The notes below the pieces were generated by a model. It ran no database searches. It saw only the letters and a program-made list of their open reading frames with translations, and was not told where the DNA came from. The position numbers were made by a program, and so were the translations under genes. This document shows positions 36,601-48,239 of a DNA stretch of 64,000 nucleotides, in pieces. The stretch comes from Panaeolus papilionaceus (lineage: Eukaryota; Basidiomycota; Agaricomycetes; Agaricales): NCBI GenBank assembly GCA_015501605.1, contig JADNRZ010000016.1, forward strand, positions 434,001-498,000, in the 5' to 3' direction. Numbering within the stretch: position 1 is the stretch's first letter; every line of letters begins with the position of its first letter.

Positions 36601-38020
36601 ACATTCACAAAAGCGACGAAATTCCTACATTCAGGTGAAACTAAACCCGACACAAAACAATCTTTACGAAGAGACTGCTCACAATCCCCGGAAACCAAAT
36701 GAGCAACAAGAGCTTCTCGTTTGTCTACGCAAGTACTCATTAAATTAATACAATGCAGCTCGATTCCATGACTCATCAAGAGCTTATCTAAGTCCTTTTC
36801 GTTTAAATTATGTATATCTCTCAGTAATGAAGCATAATTAACACTATCGGGCGAAGGCAAGGGAAGACGCACGCGAGACTGCACAGCAGTCCTTTCCCTT
36901 TTGAACAAAGACTGCAACCTCTGCCGAAATACAGTATGTTGAACATCCATTGACATACTCAACGAAAACGCAACAAGCCGTATATTGTCAGTGGACATGT
37001 CATCTGCACGAGCCGAAGCAACGAATGTAAATGCATCCGAAGACATTTCGCCGACATTCGTATACGATCTCGCAAATGCGAGACAAGCAACATGCTTGTC
37101 ATTAACGACAGAATCAACACAATCCCCTAAAAAAACATGTCTAAGCAAACACGAACGACAGTCAGTTATTGAAGCATCATCCATGGGGATGCCATGATGT
37201 GCACAAAGCCTTTTAAGTGTAACTAATTCATTTTTGAAAGGAGAGGCGAATATCCCAGAACGGCGACTGCCGTACAAAAACATTTTCAACGAATCACGTC
37301 CACTGCGAGGCAAAACTTCGGCAGACGTCTGCGTAACGCTCTCAAGCGAGGACGAAACAGGAGGAACCACTGAATCAACCAATGGAGCAACCGAACCATT
37401 ACGACTGAAAGAACCACCACCATCCACTGACGAAATCGGACTGCCATCAACAATTTTACCCTTATTCTTGGAAGAAACAGTGAACGTATCGCAAGACGGA
37501 GAGCAGTACTCATTCATATCGGTCTCACATGACTGGTTGTTACTAGCTGATGTCAGGCAACCGCCTGCACCCGCATAGTCTAAAACGGAACCCCGATCTA
37601 GACTGAAAGGCACCCCAGAGAATTGCGAGGACGACGCAAAGCTCGAAATGGTACCAAAAGCAGTGGAACTGGAAGCTAGATGTCAAAGAATATAAAAAAT
37701 GAACAAACAAGATAGTTTAAGAAACATAATAATTGCGAACCTGAGAAAACACCGCCGCGGACGTGTGAGACGAAGCGATCATCAGGCAAAGACGACAAAG
37801 ATATGAGGGCATCGGCATCCGGTAGATCGTTTGTGACGACAAAAGACAGATAACACTCCTCCATGGATGACCCAGAGATCGCTTTAAAAGCTAAAGGCAT
37901 ATGACGACCAACATCCGCAGTGGGCGAAAACCGCCTAGCGAAAGCCACCTGTAGACCATTGGAAATAGACTCTTCATCGAACCGCACGCGGCAAGGATGA
38001 CCTCCTACGAAAAACTCCAT
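30696..38020 (-). CDS. Helitron-type Rep/PIF1 helicase (RepHel), 2419 aa
   Basis: Two exons, 38020-37741 and 37675-30696, joined over a 65-bp intron into a single open frame. Domains in order: an N-terminal region of about 450 residues that I do not recognise; a cysteine-containing DUF6570-like segment (about 560-830, with CASCSRSL and CNDCAG); the Helitron-like Rep core with FFITLNPADVY (about 1064), the HUH metal motif HCHMLVW (about 1163) and the tyrosine segment YYITDYITK (about 1335); then a PIF1/SF1B helicase with Walker A GAGGTGKST (about 1834), DEVSM (about 1907), GDFAQLPPVG and the C-terminal HKAQG motif (about 2216). Such enzymes nick and unwind DNA for rolling-circle transposition. 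Every expected motif is present, so it may be active. It fills the right third of the 22.4-kb element. Confidence 0.93.
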
Positions 38021-38814
38021 TTTAATAATACGTATACGATGTCGGTTATAAGCAAAAGGGACAGCTTCAAAGGATGGAACGACGACAAAATTGAAATTAC
38101 AGCGAGAGATGAAACAGTTTTAAAGCAAATTTGCGGAACAATCCGAATTTCGTCACGTGAATTTTGAGATGCCGATACACGCCGAAAAAAATGGATCGAG
38201 GGGCCTGTAACGGTAAACCCTCCACTAAAGTTGCGGGAATTTGCGACGCGTCGCGTACTGCACGTCCCCTTTCCCCCTGTCCCTTATCACTTTATCCATT
38301 GCATGTGTTAATATTCATAACTTTACTATCACAAAGTCGTGATATAAGCTTGAGTTTATTACAATATTTAAACACATATGCTGGACTATCTAAATACAGC
38401 GAGACATTTTGCACAAATAATCAAAATGGATGAGGGAGACAACGACGCCCTCCATCACCTGGGCTCTTTTTGGCGCTGTGGACATGCATGTTCACAGCAT
38501 AACCCGCTACAAACACCCTAAATATTATCTTCGTTTGTTGATAGTGTCTCGGGGAAATGGTGATGAGAGGTGGATGGCGTTGATAGTGTCGCATCTTTGG
38601 GGAAGTGAGTGGAAAGAGGCTTTGAACCTTGAGGATGTTGAGATAGGATTGGCTTTACAATATGCGGAGAGATTTCGGGGGAGATGATAAGGGCGTGTTG
38701 TCGAGCTTATTAGGTAGAGAGACAACAGGGAATGAGAGAGGACGTTAGCAATGACGGGGGATTTGGGAGGGAGGAGAGAAGCTTTGATTGCTCGTGATCA
38801 GTTAAGTTTAGATG
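38021..38814. other. Right subterminal region of the element
   Basis: Contains the RepHel promoter. A plus-strand open frame 38430-38687 (ending EDVEIGLALQYAERF) could be part of a small spliced gene, but I cannot support a start or a family. Confidence 0.35.
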
Positions 38815-38870
38815 AGGTCAGATTCGATGCAGTGGCTGTGTCGAACTCGGAGCTACGTGTGGGAACGACG
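38815..38870. repeat. Subterminal inverted repeat, right copy
   Basis: Reverse complement of 16588-16643 with one mismatch. Confidence 0.85.
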
Positions 38871-38881
38871 AGAAATATCAG

Positions 38882-38907
38882 CCTGTATGCAATGAATTGC
38901 ATACAGG
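38882..38907. repeat. Right terminal hairpin of the element
   Basis: Perfect 12-bp arms CCTGTATGCAAT and ATTGCATACAGG around GA, followed by TTGGTCACGAGCCT to the element end. The left end has GGTAACC next to its hairpin; the copies at 41659 and 49131 have GGTGACCA, the complement of the TGGTCAC seen here. Confidence 0.75.
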
Positions 38908-38921
38908 TTGGTCACGAGCCT

Positions 38922-38929
38922 ACCACCGA
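38922..38929. repeat. 8-bp direct repeat, right target duplication of the 22.4-kb element
   Basis: ACCACCGA, identical to 16505-16512. Confidence 0.75.
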
Positions 38930-39034
38930 TCCAGGGGTTGGTGGAGAAATAAACAACTGCGGCCATATAAATATATATAACGTGTCTGTTCACTTCAGAT
39001 CCATCGCTTTCCTTTCTACCCCAAATTGTTTCAG

Positions 39035-40762
39035 ATGATTGTTGACGGCACAAGACAAGCCAAGGCATCCTCTTCTACAATGCCCACAATGCCTCTCGAA
39101 CGAGGGAAAGCTTGTATGAATTGCAGGTATTTCTTATTTAACGCCTTAGTACGCGTTCAGCATTTAACTTTTTTGAAAAGATTTCTAAAGATAGTGCGCA
39201 AAAATCTTCCTTCTTACTTTGCTTCATTCACGTACTTGCATCATCCCCCCTGTAGAAATGTGATGATGTAAAGCCTATTTGCGGTCCATGTGATCAACAT
39301 CTACACGATGACGAGTGCGAATATGCCGATGGTCCACCGAGGTCACCATTGTTAGAAGCTCTTATACCTCTATCACGTGCTGGTGAGGACGGCAGAGACT
39401 CAGACATATCGACGCAAGACAGGTTGTCATCGGCTCAATTGACTTCGGTCGGGATTTATGCAACTCAACGTCCGGCAATGGAGAGCGCTCCTGCTTCACA
39501 AGATCTAAACGTGATGATGTCTAGGTGAGTTGGATTCCGCCTCGGTTTCAGGGCAATTAACCAGCAGAATATATGTACTACCTGCTATCACACATCCTCA
39601 CCGAACTTCCACAGGTCGTCACCTGTTGCCGCCAGTGCGACAGAACCTCCAACCGAAGCGGCGAAACTCTTTATCAAGACAGAGAAGACATATCGACGAT
39701 ATGCCGGTCACCAGCACGATTTCCACGAATCTTGTATGTAAACACTTACGTGGATCCATCATCATACACATCCAGTCACAGTGTACTGACCTAAATTCTT
39801 GCCATTTCAATTTTCAAGTAACGTTATGCTTATGGGAACCGACACCCATTGAAGTTGGTGCTGTTGGCTTCTTGTCAAAACCAGCCGGTCAATTCGTCAC
39901 TCTCTTCAATGCTATGACGCCACAAAAATGCTACAGGATCAAAATCAAGACTCTGTCGAACCTCGGAAATAACGGAAACGCTGCCATAGGGGTCGACAAA
40001 TCCGATTCAAGAAAGTTGGTTCACAAGGCGTACGATTTCATTTTGGCGTCAACTATGTTGAGTAACATTATGTGGGTAGAGAGTGGCCTCTTTCCCACTG
40101 TTGTGTTTTGTTCATGCTTTTTTTCGCCTTTTTTTCGATAGGACGAAGTTATCCACTCATGTCGGGTCAAAGCGCCATACGCTCCGTTTGAAGGCGGGAA
40201 AAAAAACTGCATACATGCATACGGAAATCACAGAGCATCATTACTTCGAAGATTTGCAGTCTCCGAAGGAGTGGTTCAAAGACAATGTCGACCACATCTT
40301 ATCTGTATACGCCTCTAACCCCGAGGTTACGAGGGAAACCCTCATGCTAGGTGAGAAGGGCATCATTTTTCTACGTCGCCCAATTTGTCATCGTTCATTT
40401 CGATTGCCTCTCAGTCACTGGCACGCTTCGAACTCCAAACTACGGGTTGTTCGTCAGTCACACCCATCCCGATGGAAGAGTGAGTCGACTTTATTTGAGC
40501 GCTAGCAAAAGTATCATCGTATTAACGGTCCCACCCTCAGGCAAAGTTCAAGGTATACCCAAATTCGAGCCATGGCCAGCCATGGGGAGTATTCACCACA
40601 GCTAAAGGTGCCGGGAAATGTGGTCCCAGATACCCCGACACGGCCGAAGATGTGCCCTTCGACAGCCACAGCAAGGTCTCGTGTATTGGGGACCCCTGGA
40701 GCACCGTGCTCATCGCTCGACTTCAATTCAGGCCTGGTGCCAGTGAACCTACCCTACATTAG
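39035..40762 (+). CDS. Uncharacterised fungal protein, paralog 1, with N-terminal Cys cluster, 411 aa
   Basis: Seven exons: 39035-39148, 39256-39524, 39615-39733, 39819-40056, 40142-40350, 40415-40479, 40541-40762; the joined frame is open. Residues 25-60 resemble a Zn2Cys6 cluster (CMNC, KCDD, ICGPC, DDECEY), but with this splice choice the spacing C-x2-C-x9-C is wider than the usual x6, so zinc binding is uncertain. A GTATTT donor seven codons earlier would give a frameshift. The rest (LWEPTPIEVGAVGFLSKPAG, YFEDL..WFKDNV, YGLFVSHTHPDG, PWGVFTTAKG) is shared with the gene at 51313-52944. I recall this as a mushroom-specific family without known function. The element at 16513-38921 ends 113 bp upstream of the start codon and may have changed its promoter. 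Confidence 0.8.
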
Positions 40763-41658
40763 CCATGGTCTGCTAGACCTGTTTCACCTTTTTTTTTAAA
40801 AAACAATGTGGCTTTGGATTTGCAACGGACTAATGATCTACATATGTATCATCATCACAATTTGTCTGTATTTTATATCTTATTTTCGTTCTTAGCTCCC
40901 TGTTATGTTGTTGTATTTATAGAGACTTATGGTTCCTTGTAATTACCTATAGGTTAGGTGGCACCGGACGTGTTGCAGTAGACTATACAGTGTACTTCAG
41001 GAATGTATCTCTGAACGTGGATGAGGGCCACAACCTGCGATGCAGTCCTGGCATTGTACGAGGCCCTTTTGAGTCGGTTTCAGGTTTACTGGTTTAGATT
41101 AGATAAGGTTATTCAGAAGGTTCGAAGCACATTGTGGCCTTGCCAATTTCGCAGAAATTGAAAATAAAATTGACTCAAATATAACATCAGCTATGGAAAA
41201 TAATACTACGCCCTCTACCAAAAGAATATGTATGACTGAGTACTAAGCAGTCCAAAGAGTCATGGTGAGCTGGCGTCGTCAAAGCCGTTGGCAAGCAAAG
41301 ACTACAATGGAGAAAACGAAACACAAGTCCAGAGAGGAATCAAAAGCTGTTGACAAGCAGAACCATACAATGGGGAAAACCAAACACAGTCCCAGTGGCA
41401 GAAATAGCCACCGTCGCCAAACACAAGCATGCAATGGGGAAAAGTTGCACAAAAATCGGGATGATAAGAACGAGTCCCTAAAAGGGGCCTCGTAATTTTC
41501 CCGGGTTGACGACGTCATAAGTCAAAGCCCAGAAGGTCTGTACAAGGGTATGACGTATGCGGGTCGTGGTCGCACGCATCAGTGGCAGCATTGATTCCGC
41601 CAGTGACCCCATTTGAAACTTGACCACTATCTGTTGATGCTTACCCTGACCTCCTAGG
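40763..41658. other. Intergenic with dispersed repeat
   Basis: About 41020-41500 is related to 5930-6470 (see that entry). No gene seen; ORFs here are part of the repeat. Confidence 0.5.
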
Positions 41659-41707
41659 CTAGACCGGTGACCATCCCTCTATGAGGGATCCTCGATAGAG
41701 GGACCGG
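41659..41707. repeat. Terminal-type hairpin, copy 2
   Basis: CTAGACCGGTGACCAT followed by arms CCCTCTAT and ATAGAGGG (inner GAGG/CCTC pairing) and GACCGG. Same layout as the left end of the 22.4-kb element; the stem sequence differs while pairing is kept. It lies 190 bp before the RecQ-like gene. Confidence 0.65.
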
Positions 41708-41897
41708 AATATCTGAGTTTGAAATGGGGGGGGTATTTCCTATGATCGCCATCAGCTATGGAACGAGTAAAAGAATGGCCCGTTTTGGACGAGTCGATAT
41801 AAAAAGATCGTTGAACTAAAAATAGTCCATCATCAAGCCCCTAATGAGTTCGTAGTGCGCTCAATAAAATTAATTTATCGATAAAGATGAGCTGCGA

Positions 41898-44114
41898 TTG
41901 AATTTTGGCCTCTGTACTCATCGTTATGGACGTCGACGAGGACCCTGGACATGTTGTTCTCACTGTCAAGACATTGTGGGAGTATGTGCATCAAAAAACG
42001 CGACACAATTGCAAGCGGAACTGTCAACATTATCCATCCTCCCCTCCCTGCCTACGGAATATATCCTCTCCCTTAAAGATCAGGAGCAGATTATCTGCTT
42101 TAGAGCTGCACTCATATCATACCATGCTTGTGGCCAAAAGGTACCTCGGGAGATGCAGCTGCGAGCCATTCTTGCCGACCGGTTGGGACGAGACTCGCTT
42201 ATTGTGGCAGGGACAGGTAGTGGGAAGACACTCCCAACGGCAGTCAACATTCTTCTTGACCACCCATTGAAGAGGACGATCACGATCACGATATCACCAT
42301 TGAAAAGGCTTCAAAGTGGTCAGGCAGAAGGATTTAATTCAATGGGCATTAACACAGTTGTGATTAATGAGGATACACCCCCGGACGAGCAGTGGTGGAA
42401 GGTGTGTAGCTTATTTACTGTTTAACTAACCATTACTTACCGAAGTAAATCTCGGACAGGATTATGTATTTAATACTATTTCGAAGACACCAGGGTCTGC
42501 TAGGCACTTGATTGTAACCCCAGAACAACTGTTTCGGACCTACTCAGGTCATTTCCCCCATCTTTCCATTTTACTTCGAAAATACCCTGTTCAAAAACAC
42601 CTCGCACGCATTAATGTTGATGAAGTGCACTTCCTTCACACTGCGGGTGTGGGCCATTATGGCCTTGGTGCATTCCGTGACCGCTATGACAAGCTCGATT
42701 CACTGAAGGCCATCCTACCAAGCACAACACGGTTCAGCGGTACCACAGCAACTTGCCCACCTCACGTAAAGAAACATATCGAAAAGAAGATTTTAAACAA
42801 CGACTACAGCTACATATACATCACCTCAAATCGCCCCAATACTACATATGCAACACATCGAGTGGTGAAAGGAATTGACGAGCTCAGCAATTTTCGATGT
42901 CTTGTTCTGCCTGAACGCACGTTTTCCGTAGCCACGCAGCCACGAACACTTATCTTCGTCGACAATCGAACACAAACCCGTCACATTGCTCATTATCTCA
43001 ACTCTCTTATCCCCGCAAATCTTCGTGACAAAGGTGTTGTTCGTCACTATCATAGTCTCATGTCACCGGAGTACCTCGAGCGGGCGCACACAGCTTTTAC
43101 TCATCCACATGGGGTGTGTAGAATTATGGTAGCAACGTCAAACCAAGCAACAGTAAAGAAATTTGGTCAATTATTCACATTACACATTATATTAACCACA
43201 AATCTTATGCCAGGGCATCGATTTTCCAGACGTCGACATCGTTGTTACTGTTGGACTTCCTGATACGCTGATGGACACCATCCAGCGTGCAGGAAGAGCT
43301 TACAGAAAACCGGATCGCAACGCCCTATTTTTGGTGATGTATGAGCCTTGGATCGACTCAATATCTCTCGAAGACTTTCGATATGGTGATTTAACAGACC
43401 CAGATCGTCCTCGAGCTGAATTGAAAAAGAGTTCCAAGCAACGTGATCGCATTGGTTACATGTCCGCTCAGTTGCTCAAATCAAGTCTTACAGGAGACTG
43501 TATACGAAGACTATTTGCCTCGTATCTAGTTGATGGTGAGCCGTCACCTGAAGGTATGTTGTTCCTTGCTCCTACCATGAAATATGATCGTTTGTACTAA
43601 TATAATGTTAGATCTCGCCTACACCACCCCTGTTTGCTGCAGTACTGGTCATTCTACAACACCCTATGTGCTCCAGGATGCGCTTCCTGGCCCAATGTTC
43701 ACAGAAGACGAGTTGAAAACGGCTCAGCAAGCCTTGAAAGACAAGTCATCAGCACCGATAAGGAGAAAATACCGAAAGAAGAGCGAAAGATCTGCTCTTG
43801 ACCTTCGACTTATCGAGTGGTTGAAAGCTAAGCATCTCAATGACCCTTATCGATCTGTTCGACCACCCTATTTTATTCTCACCAAAGCCCACCGGAAGAG
43901 TCTTATCATATATCATGGAAAGACTTTTCAGATGTCATCGGATGTCACTCACATACTCGGACTGAGTTCTGTATGGGCTAATCAATACGAGGCTGAGATT
44001 TTCGAAATTATCCAAAAATACGACATGGAACTCGAAGCCAACAAGATTCGTGATCAGGAATTGAAGAAGAAGCAAAAATTAGAATTAAAACGTGCCCTCC
44101 GAGTCCGAAAGTAA
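41898..44114 (+). CDS. RecQ-like superfamily 2 DNA helicase, 679 aa
   Basis: Four exons (41898-42401, 42460-43152, 43214-43553, 43612-44114) give an open 679-aa frame. Walker A is GTGSGKT (about residue 107), the DEAD-box variant is VDEVHF (about 216), FSGTTATC is motif III, and the C-terminal helicase lobe shows GIDFPDVDIVV and QRAGRAYR (motif VI). The order and the wording of motifs fit RecQ-type 3'-5' helicases as they occur in many copies in basidiomycete genomes. The N-terminus (HRYGRRRGPWTCC..C) is Cys-containing and may be preceded by an exon I cannot see. The C-terminus is Lys-rich. It converges on the DUF6589 gene with only 22 bp between stop codons, a pairing that suggests a joint mobile cassette. 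Confidence 0.87.
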
Positions 44115-44136
44115 AATATATACTATATATTCATGT

Positions 44137-47100
44137 CTAATTATCTGTGTCATCGTGTAATAAAGAATCACCTTCATCGTCATCATCATCTTCGTCTGGA
44201 AGGATGAGCTCGATATCAACTGGTGAGATGTCATCTACTTCATCAGCCATCTCAACGCCCTCCTTCATGCTCTCGAGCTTCTGGTTGAACGTTCGAAGTG
44301 AGCTTGTAAAATATTTCTGATACCCCGAGAAATGGACATCAAGAACAGGCTTTGCTTTTTTGTTGTCTTTACGATTTGGTAGACGTGTTTGTAGTTTGAG
44401 CTCCTGAGCCTTCTGGGCAATGAGCCATACTTGTGAGGATGTGTCGACGTCCTTGTGACTCCTGCTTGTATAGCCAGATTTGAGTGACTTCGCAACCTGG
44501 CGCTTGATTTTCTGGAGCGAGTTGATAGAGGCAGATATATTGCCAAGTTGATCCCAATTCGAATGAATTCCTTTCGCAGTAAAAATGGTCTAGTTTAGCT
44601 TCATTAGCAACAAAGGCGTGTCTGAATGTAAAAATAGGGGCGACTGACCTTTAAATACCGAATCAAATGTTCGATATTCATGTCAATCCCCATCGCATGC
44701 CCAGGTAACCCAGATACATTGACCAGCATATTATCTCGCATGATGTTCCTGCATGTCAAAATCAATCAGTCAGACAGTTAAAGATGGATATGGCGAGAAT
44801 AAAAACCCATACGCAAATTCGGGTGTCCACACAGACTTGAGGTTGTGTAAGAGATATAAAATCTCAGATGCATAGTTTTTCGACCGAGCACCTCGGAACA
44901 TACATGCAAGTGTGGGTAAAATATCCTCGATGCTTCCCCAATCCCCTGCAGCAGTAGCATTAACAAGCTCCATAACATACATGAGATCACGAATTAAAAG
45001 GATCGTGTTGTTGTATATCATGTCGCTCTCATCCAATGAATCAGAATTACTTGACTCACCCTCTGAATCGGATTCGCTAGTAGTGGTTGCTTGCGAATCG
45101 GATTCACTGTGTACTGATTCAGTATCTCTTGCGTCTTTCCGTTCGCTCGTCATCCAGGGGAGGTAGTAGCCTAGAGGCTACAGCTTGGGGGTGGAAAGAG
45201 GGCGATGGCCCGAAGACCACTGCCCCACTTCCCAGGTCAAGAGCCAATGGTCGGATGAGGATGCGCCCCACCGTGACCAATGGCTCTCTACCCCTAGGCT
45301 ACCACTCGAACCTGCACAGATGAGAGAGGGTACAATGGTTAACTTATATCTTATCACACCAAACCAAAATACCCTCATATCTAAGGGTGTGATTTGGTTG
45401 AGACTTTTTCAAGCAGAGAGAAGAGATGAACTCAGATGGTATTAGCCGTGAATCTTCTTCCCAGGTTAGAAGGAGAGGGTGGGTGGGAAAAGAAATTAAA
45501 AGGATAAAGATATAGAGAGCCGAGCGAGAGACGCTGAACCGGCGAGAAAGCGAGGCGGTAAAGATAATACAGATACGGAGTGGAATGGATGGCGAGTGTT
45601 GCGGCTCGCTCACGTGACCAAGAAGAGCGATCTGTGCGAGCACAGATCTTCTCAAGAGTTCTCGAATATGTCCTGTGCTGCGTCTGGATTCTTGAGTGGT
45701 GTCTGGGATGCGTTGGAATCTACAGGATCAAAGTGTGGGGAATCCTCGGGATTTGGAACTGTATATGTGTTGAAGATCTTCGTTGCGATATTGAGAATTT
45801 CTTCAGTGGTTGGACAGGATTTAGCAAACTCAGAGAGTGAGCTGTGGCCGCATTCCATTCTCCAAGCATTGAGAATGAGGCCACGCACAATCTGCGTCAT
45901 TGCCGATAGGAGAGTGTGGTAATCAGGCTTTTCACCCCCAAGCCGTGTTTTCTCAAGAATAGCGAATAAATGTGAAAGGCTTCCTGTCTGTCGAATCGTT
46001 CCTCGATGGATATGGAGAAGCGCCCATAATAGGTTCATTATCAGGTGGAAAACCCCAAAGGCAATCTGAAATATCTCCCGTCTATTGAATGCAGTCACAT
46101 CCTGCCGTCGTTCCTCTTGACATCCACGACAGCGTTGACAGGTGAGCTGATCATTAATGCAGGGAATTGCATGCTCACAGAGTGTGGTTGGATCCTTCTT
46201 CAGCTGGTTGATGTAAACGTCATATTGAACACTGAGATTCCCTTCGACACTTGCTTCCTCAATTGTCGAGGCTCGAAGAGGATGATACTTGGTCTTGTGA
46301 CGCAGGGAAAGCCGACGGCGAATGCTGTGTTGAAGGAGAGGGTCTGTATGGTAATCTTCAAACCCCTTGATGTGCTCTATCAAGATTTTGGCAATAGTGA
46401 TAACTGACTGCTTAACATATGACGCCATGGCGTCAGGAGATGGTTGAAGGTCTGTCATTTCCAGTGGTGGTGCAGATTTCAGGCGCTCGAGAATGGGTGC
46501 TAGCTTCATGTCGTCCTTGTTGGCATTCAAAAGTTCATATATGACAGCAAATGTCCCTGACTGAACCTTGCTCATCGCGTTAGGGCCCTGTTCCACAAAG
46601 ATTGAACTGGAGACGTTGATGTTGTCATAGGAAAGCCCATGAGCTTTATCAGCAGCGATTCGTGCTGCTTCAAGTTCTGATTCCGCAAGTGTGGTCGAAA
46701 TTGATGAGATTGCTGTGTACGAGACCCCTAGACACGACCGATGAAGCGCTTGAATAAGTTGCTTAGGGGCTCCATTAGCCCACGCTGATAGTCCATATCC
46801 TATTTGAAACTTCGAAGAGAACTTGGAGCGCAAGTAGTGCGCCTGAGCGCTCAAGATATAACGTCCCTGAAGCGAAAATTAAAATATAAATCTTGAATGA
46901 ATTATTGGTACTCACTGTAATTCGATTTCTTGCCTTTCCAGGCTTCAATCCCCGTAATACTCGTTCTTTCTCCTTGCGCTGCGCCTCCCGAGACTCAGTT
47001 GCTTCATGGAGAACACGCGAGAAGGTAGGTGTAATATCCTCACAGACAGCTTTCATGATCATTTCAACATCCCAGTTATCGATGAATTCCACTGTTGCTT

Positions 47101-48239
47101 CGTTTGGCTGCATTCGTGAATGGGGCTTCGCTCTCTCCATCTCATGTGCAATTGTATCACACACAAGGTCGACAGCACGCTCCTTCATCCAATCTTTGAT
47201 CAGAAGATGGCCTTTCGGGTCGTCCCAGATGTTGTCAAGGATTTGAGTTATTGACTGGTCGTTTGGAGATGCGAAGAGCTTCTCTCGGTAGGTACGAAGC
47301 TCACCGCTTCCTGACAGAACATGCAGAAAGAACTTTGCAGGTGTGACCTTTACACGATGCAGGTCGCTCCTGAGAACTCGGGCGATACACTCCACTTGAC
47401 TCTCCCTCTCGTGACGCTGCCTGGGTTGTTTAAACAATGCACCAGAGCGTTTAGGTGAAGCGGCTAGCCGGGGCATATCATGAGACCCAGTCCAGAGTGT
47501 ATCCATTTCATAACTGGCTTCAGAGTGTGCCCGTGGTCTGGATTGCACCTGGTGTTGGATGGACTGAAAAGACTGACTCGGAGAGGGATATGGATGGAAT
47601 CGAGGTGATTCCGATGCTTGAATGGATCGTAAGGGTGATCTATTATTGGGTGGTGGAGAGTACATGGAATGAGGTGCTTCGTAAACTGGTAGAGTGGGAG
47701 CACTAGGGCTCGATGAGAATAATAAACTATTACTGTAAATTTAATTGCTTCGATTTAGTGCTAAGGCAATCAATAATATATCAGATATCATACCTTGGAA
47801 CACCTCGGAGCCTCTCATGTTCGCCTGAGGCTACGCTACCGTCATCTCTACCCAAAACCCTTCCATAATTCACCCCGGGGACCATAGGACTTGGGGAAAA
47901 TGGCTCGTGTCGACTGAAATGCGTCCCTGGGTCAGTAAATGGTGACGGTGGGATTGAACTGGCTGAATGTGATGGAGAAGGAGACGCTGTGAAATCCAGG
48001 GTTGCTCCCTGGAGCCATGGAGCGTTGTCCGTGGTTGGTCGACGTTGCCGTCCAGCTGCTTGACTTCCGGGTACCGCAAATGTGTCAAGACTAGACCCTG
48101 CAGCATTTCCGGAGGGCTGTGATACCCCTAGCGCAGAGTTTAGGCTGAACACATTGTTCTCGTAGACTTTCTTGGGCATTTCGACACAAGGTGGAGCGAT
48201 TACAAGGGACGAAAAGCCTCGAGGACGAGGATTCGCCAT
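44137..48239 (-). pseudogene. DUF6589 protein gene, interrupted by a ~500-bp insertion
   Basis: Exons run from the start at 48239 (MANPRPRGFSSLVI) through coding blocks about 48239-47781, 47690-46920, 46855-45653, then, beyond the insertion, about 45153-44770 and 44745-44137, ending at a TAG at 44137-44139. Recognisable DUF6589 stretches are DNWDVEMIMKAVCEDITP, HGLSYDNINVSSSIFVEQGP, ASTIEEASVEGNL, VNVSGLPGHAMGIDMNIEHL. DUF6589 proteins are abundant in basidiomycetes and often adjacent to RecQ-like helicases; no biochemical role is known to me. The frame ends in a stop shortly after QDIFENS, where the insertion (about 45155-45650) begins, and resumes in a Ser/Asp/Glu-rich linker. If the insert is not spliced out, the protein is truncated before its C-terminal quarter. 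The exact exon ends are approximate. Confidence 0.75.
45155..45650 (-). mobile_element. SINE-like structured repeat inserted in the DUF6589 gene
   Basis: Read on the minus strand it starts with a hairpin (GATCTGTGC/GCACAGATC, 45628-45648), then CTTCTTGGTCACGTGA, a pyrimidine-rich part with CCCACCCACC, and a 3' domain (45302-45160) with several stems: AGAGCCA..TGGTC paired with GACCA..TGGCTCT (45240-45287), and a long stem with a TTCG loop (45192-45234). The same order occurs at 54095-54525 with different bases but similar pairing. No coding capacity and no clear target duplication. Class unknown. Confidence 0.6.

Larger units (their letters stand above)
16513..38921. mobile_element. 22.4-kb gene-carrying mobile element with Helitron-type RepHel
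   Basis: The boundaries are set by the perfect 8-bp direct repeat ACCACCGA on both sides, by a hairpin at each extremity, and by a 56-bp inverted repeat with one mismatch (16588-16643 versus 38815-38870). The cargo is: an unknown 271-aa gene, three paralogs of an 'LVxPW' family, a nucleotidyltransferase-like gene, a ribonucleotide reductase R2 gene (split by a later insertion) and a 2419-aa Rep/PIF1 helicase. All resolved models stay in frame over their introns, so the insertion seems young. Known Helitrons lack terminal inverted repeats of this kind and target duplications, so either the helicase is cargo, or the family is unusual. Alternatively the two ends could be unrelated solo repeats that coincide; the 8-bp match argues against that. 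Confidence 0.7.

Noticed and set aside
16513..38921. Endogenised large DNA virus
   Set aside because: R2 alone would fit, but I see no capsid, DNA polymerase, packaging ATPase or viral transcription gene, and the genes carry fungal-type introns.
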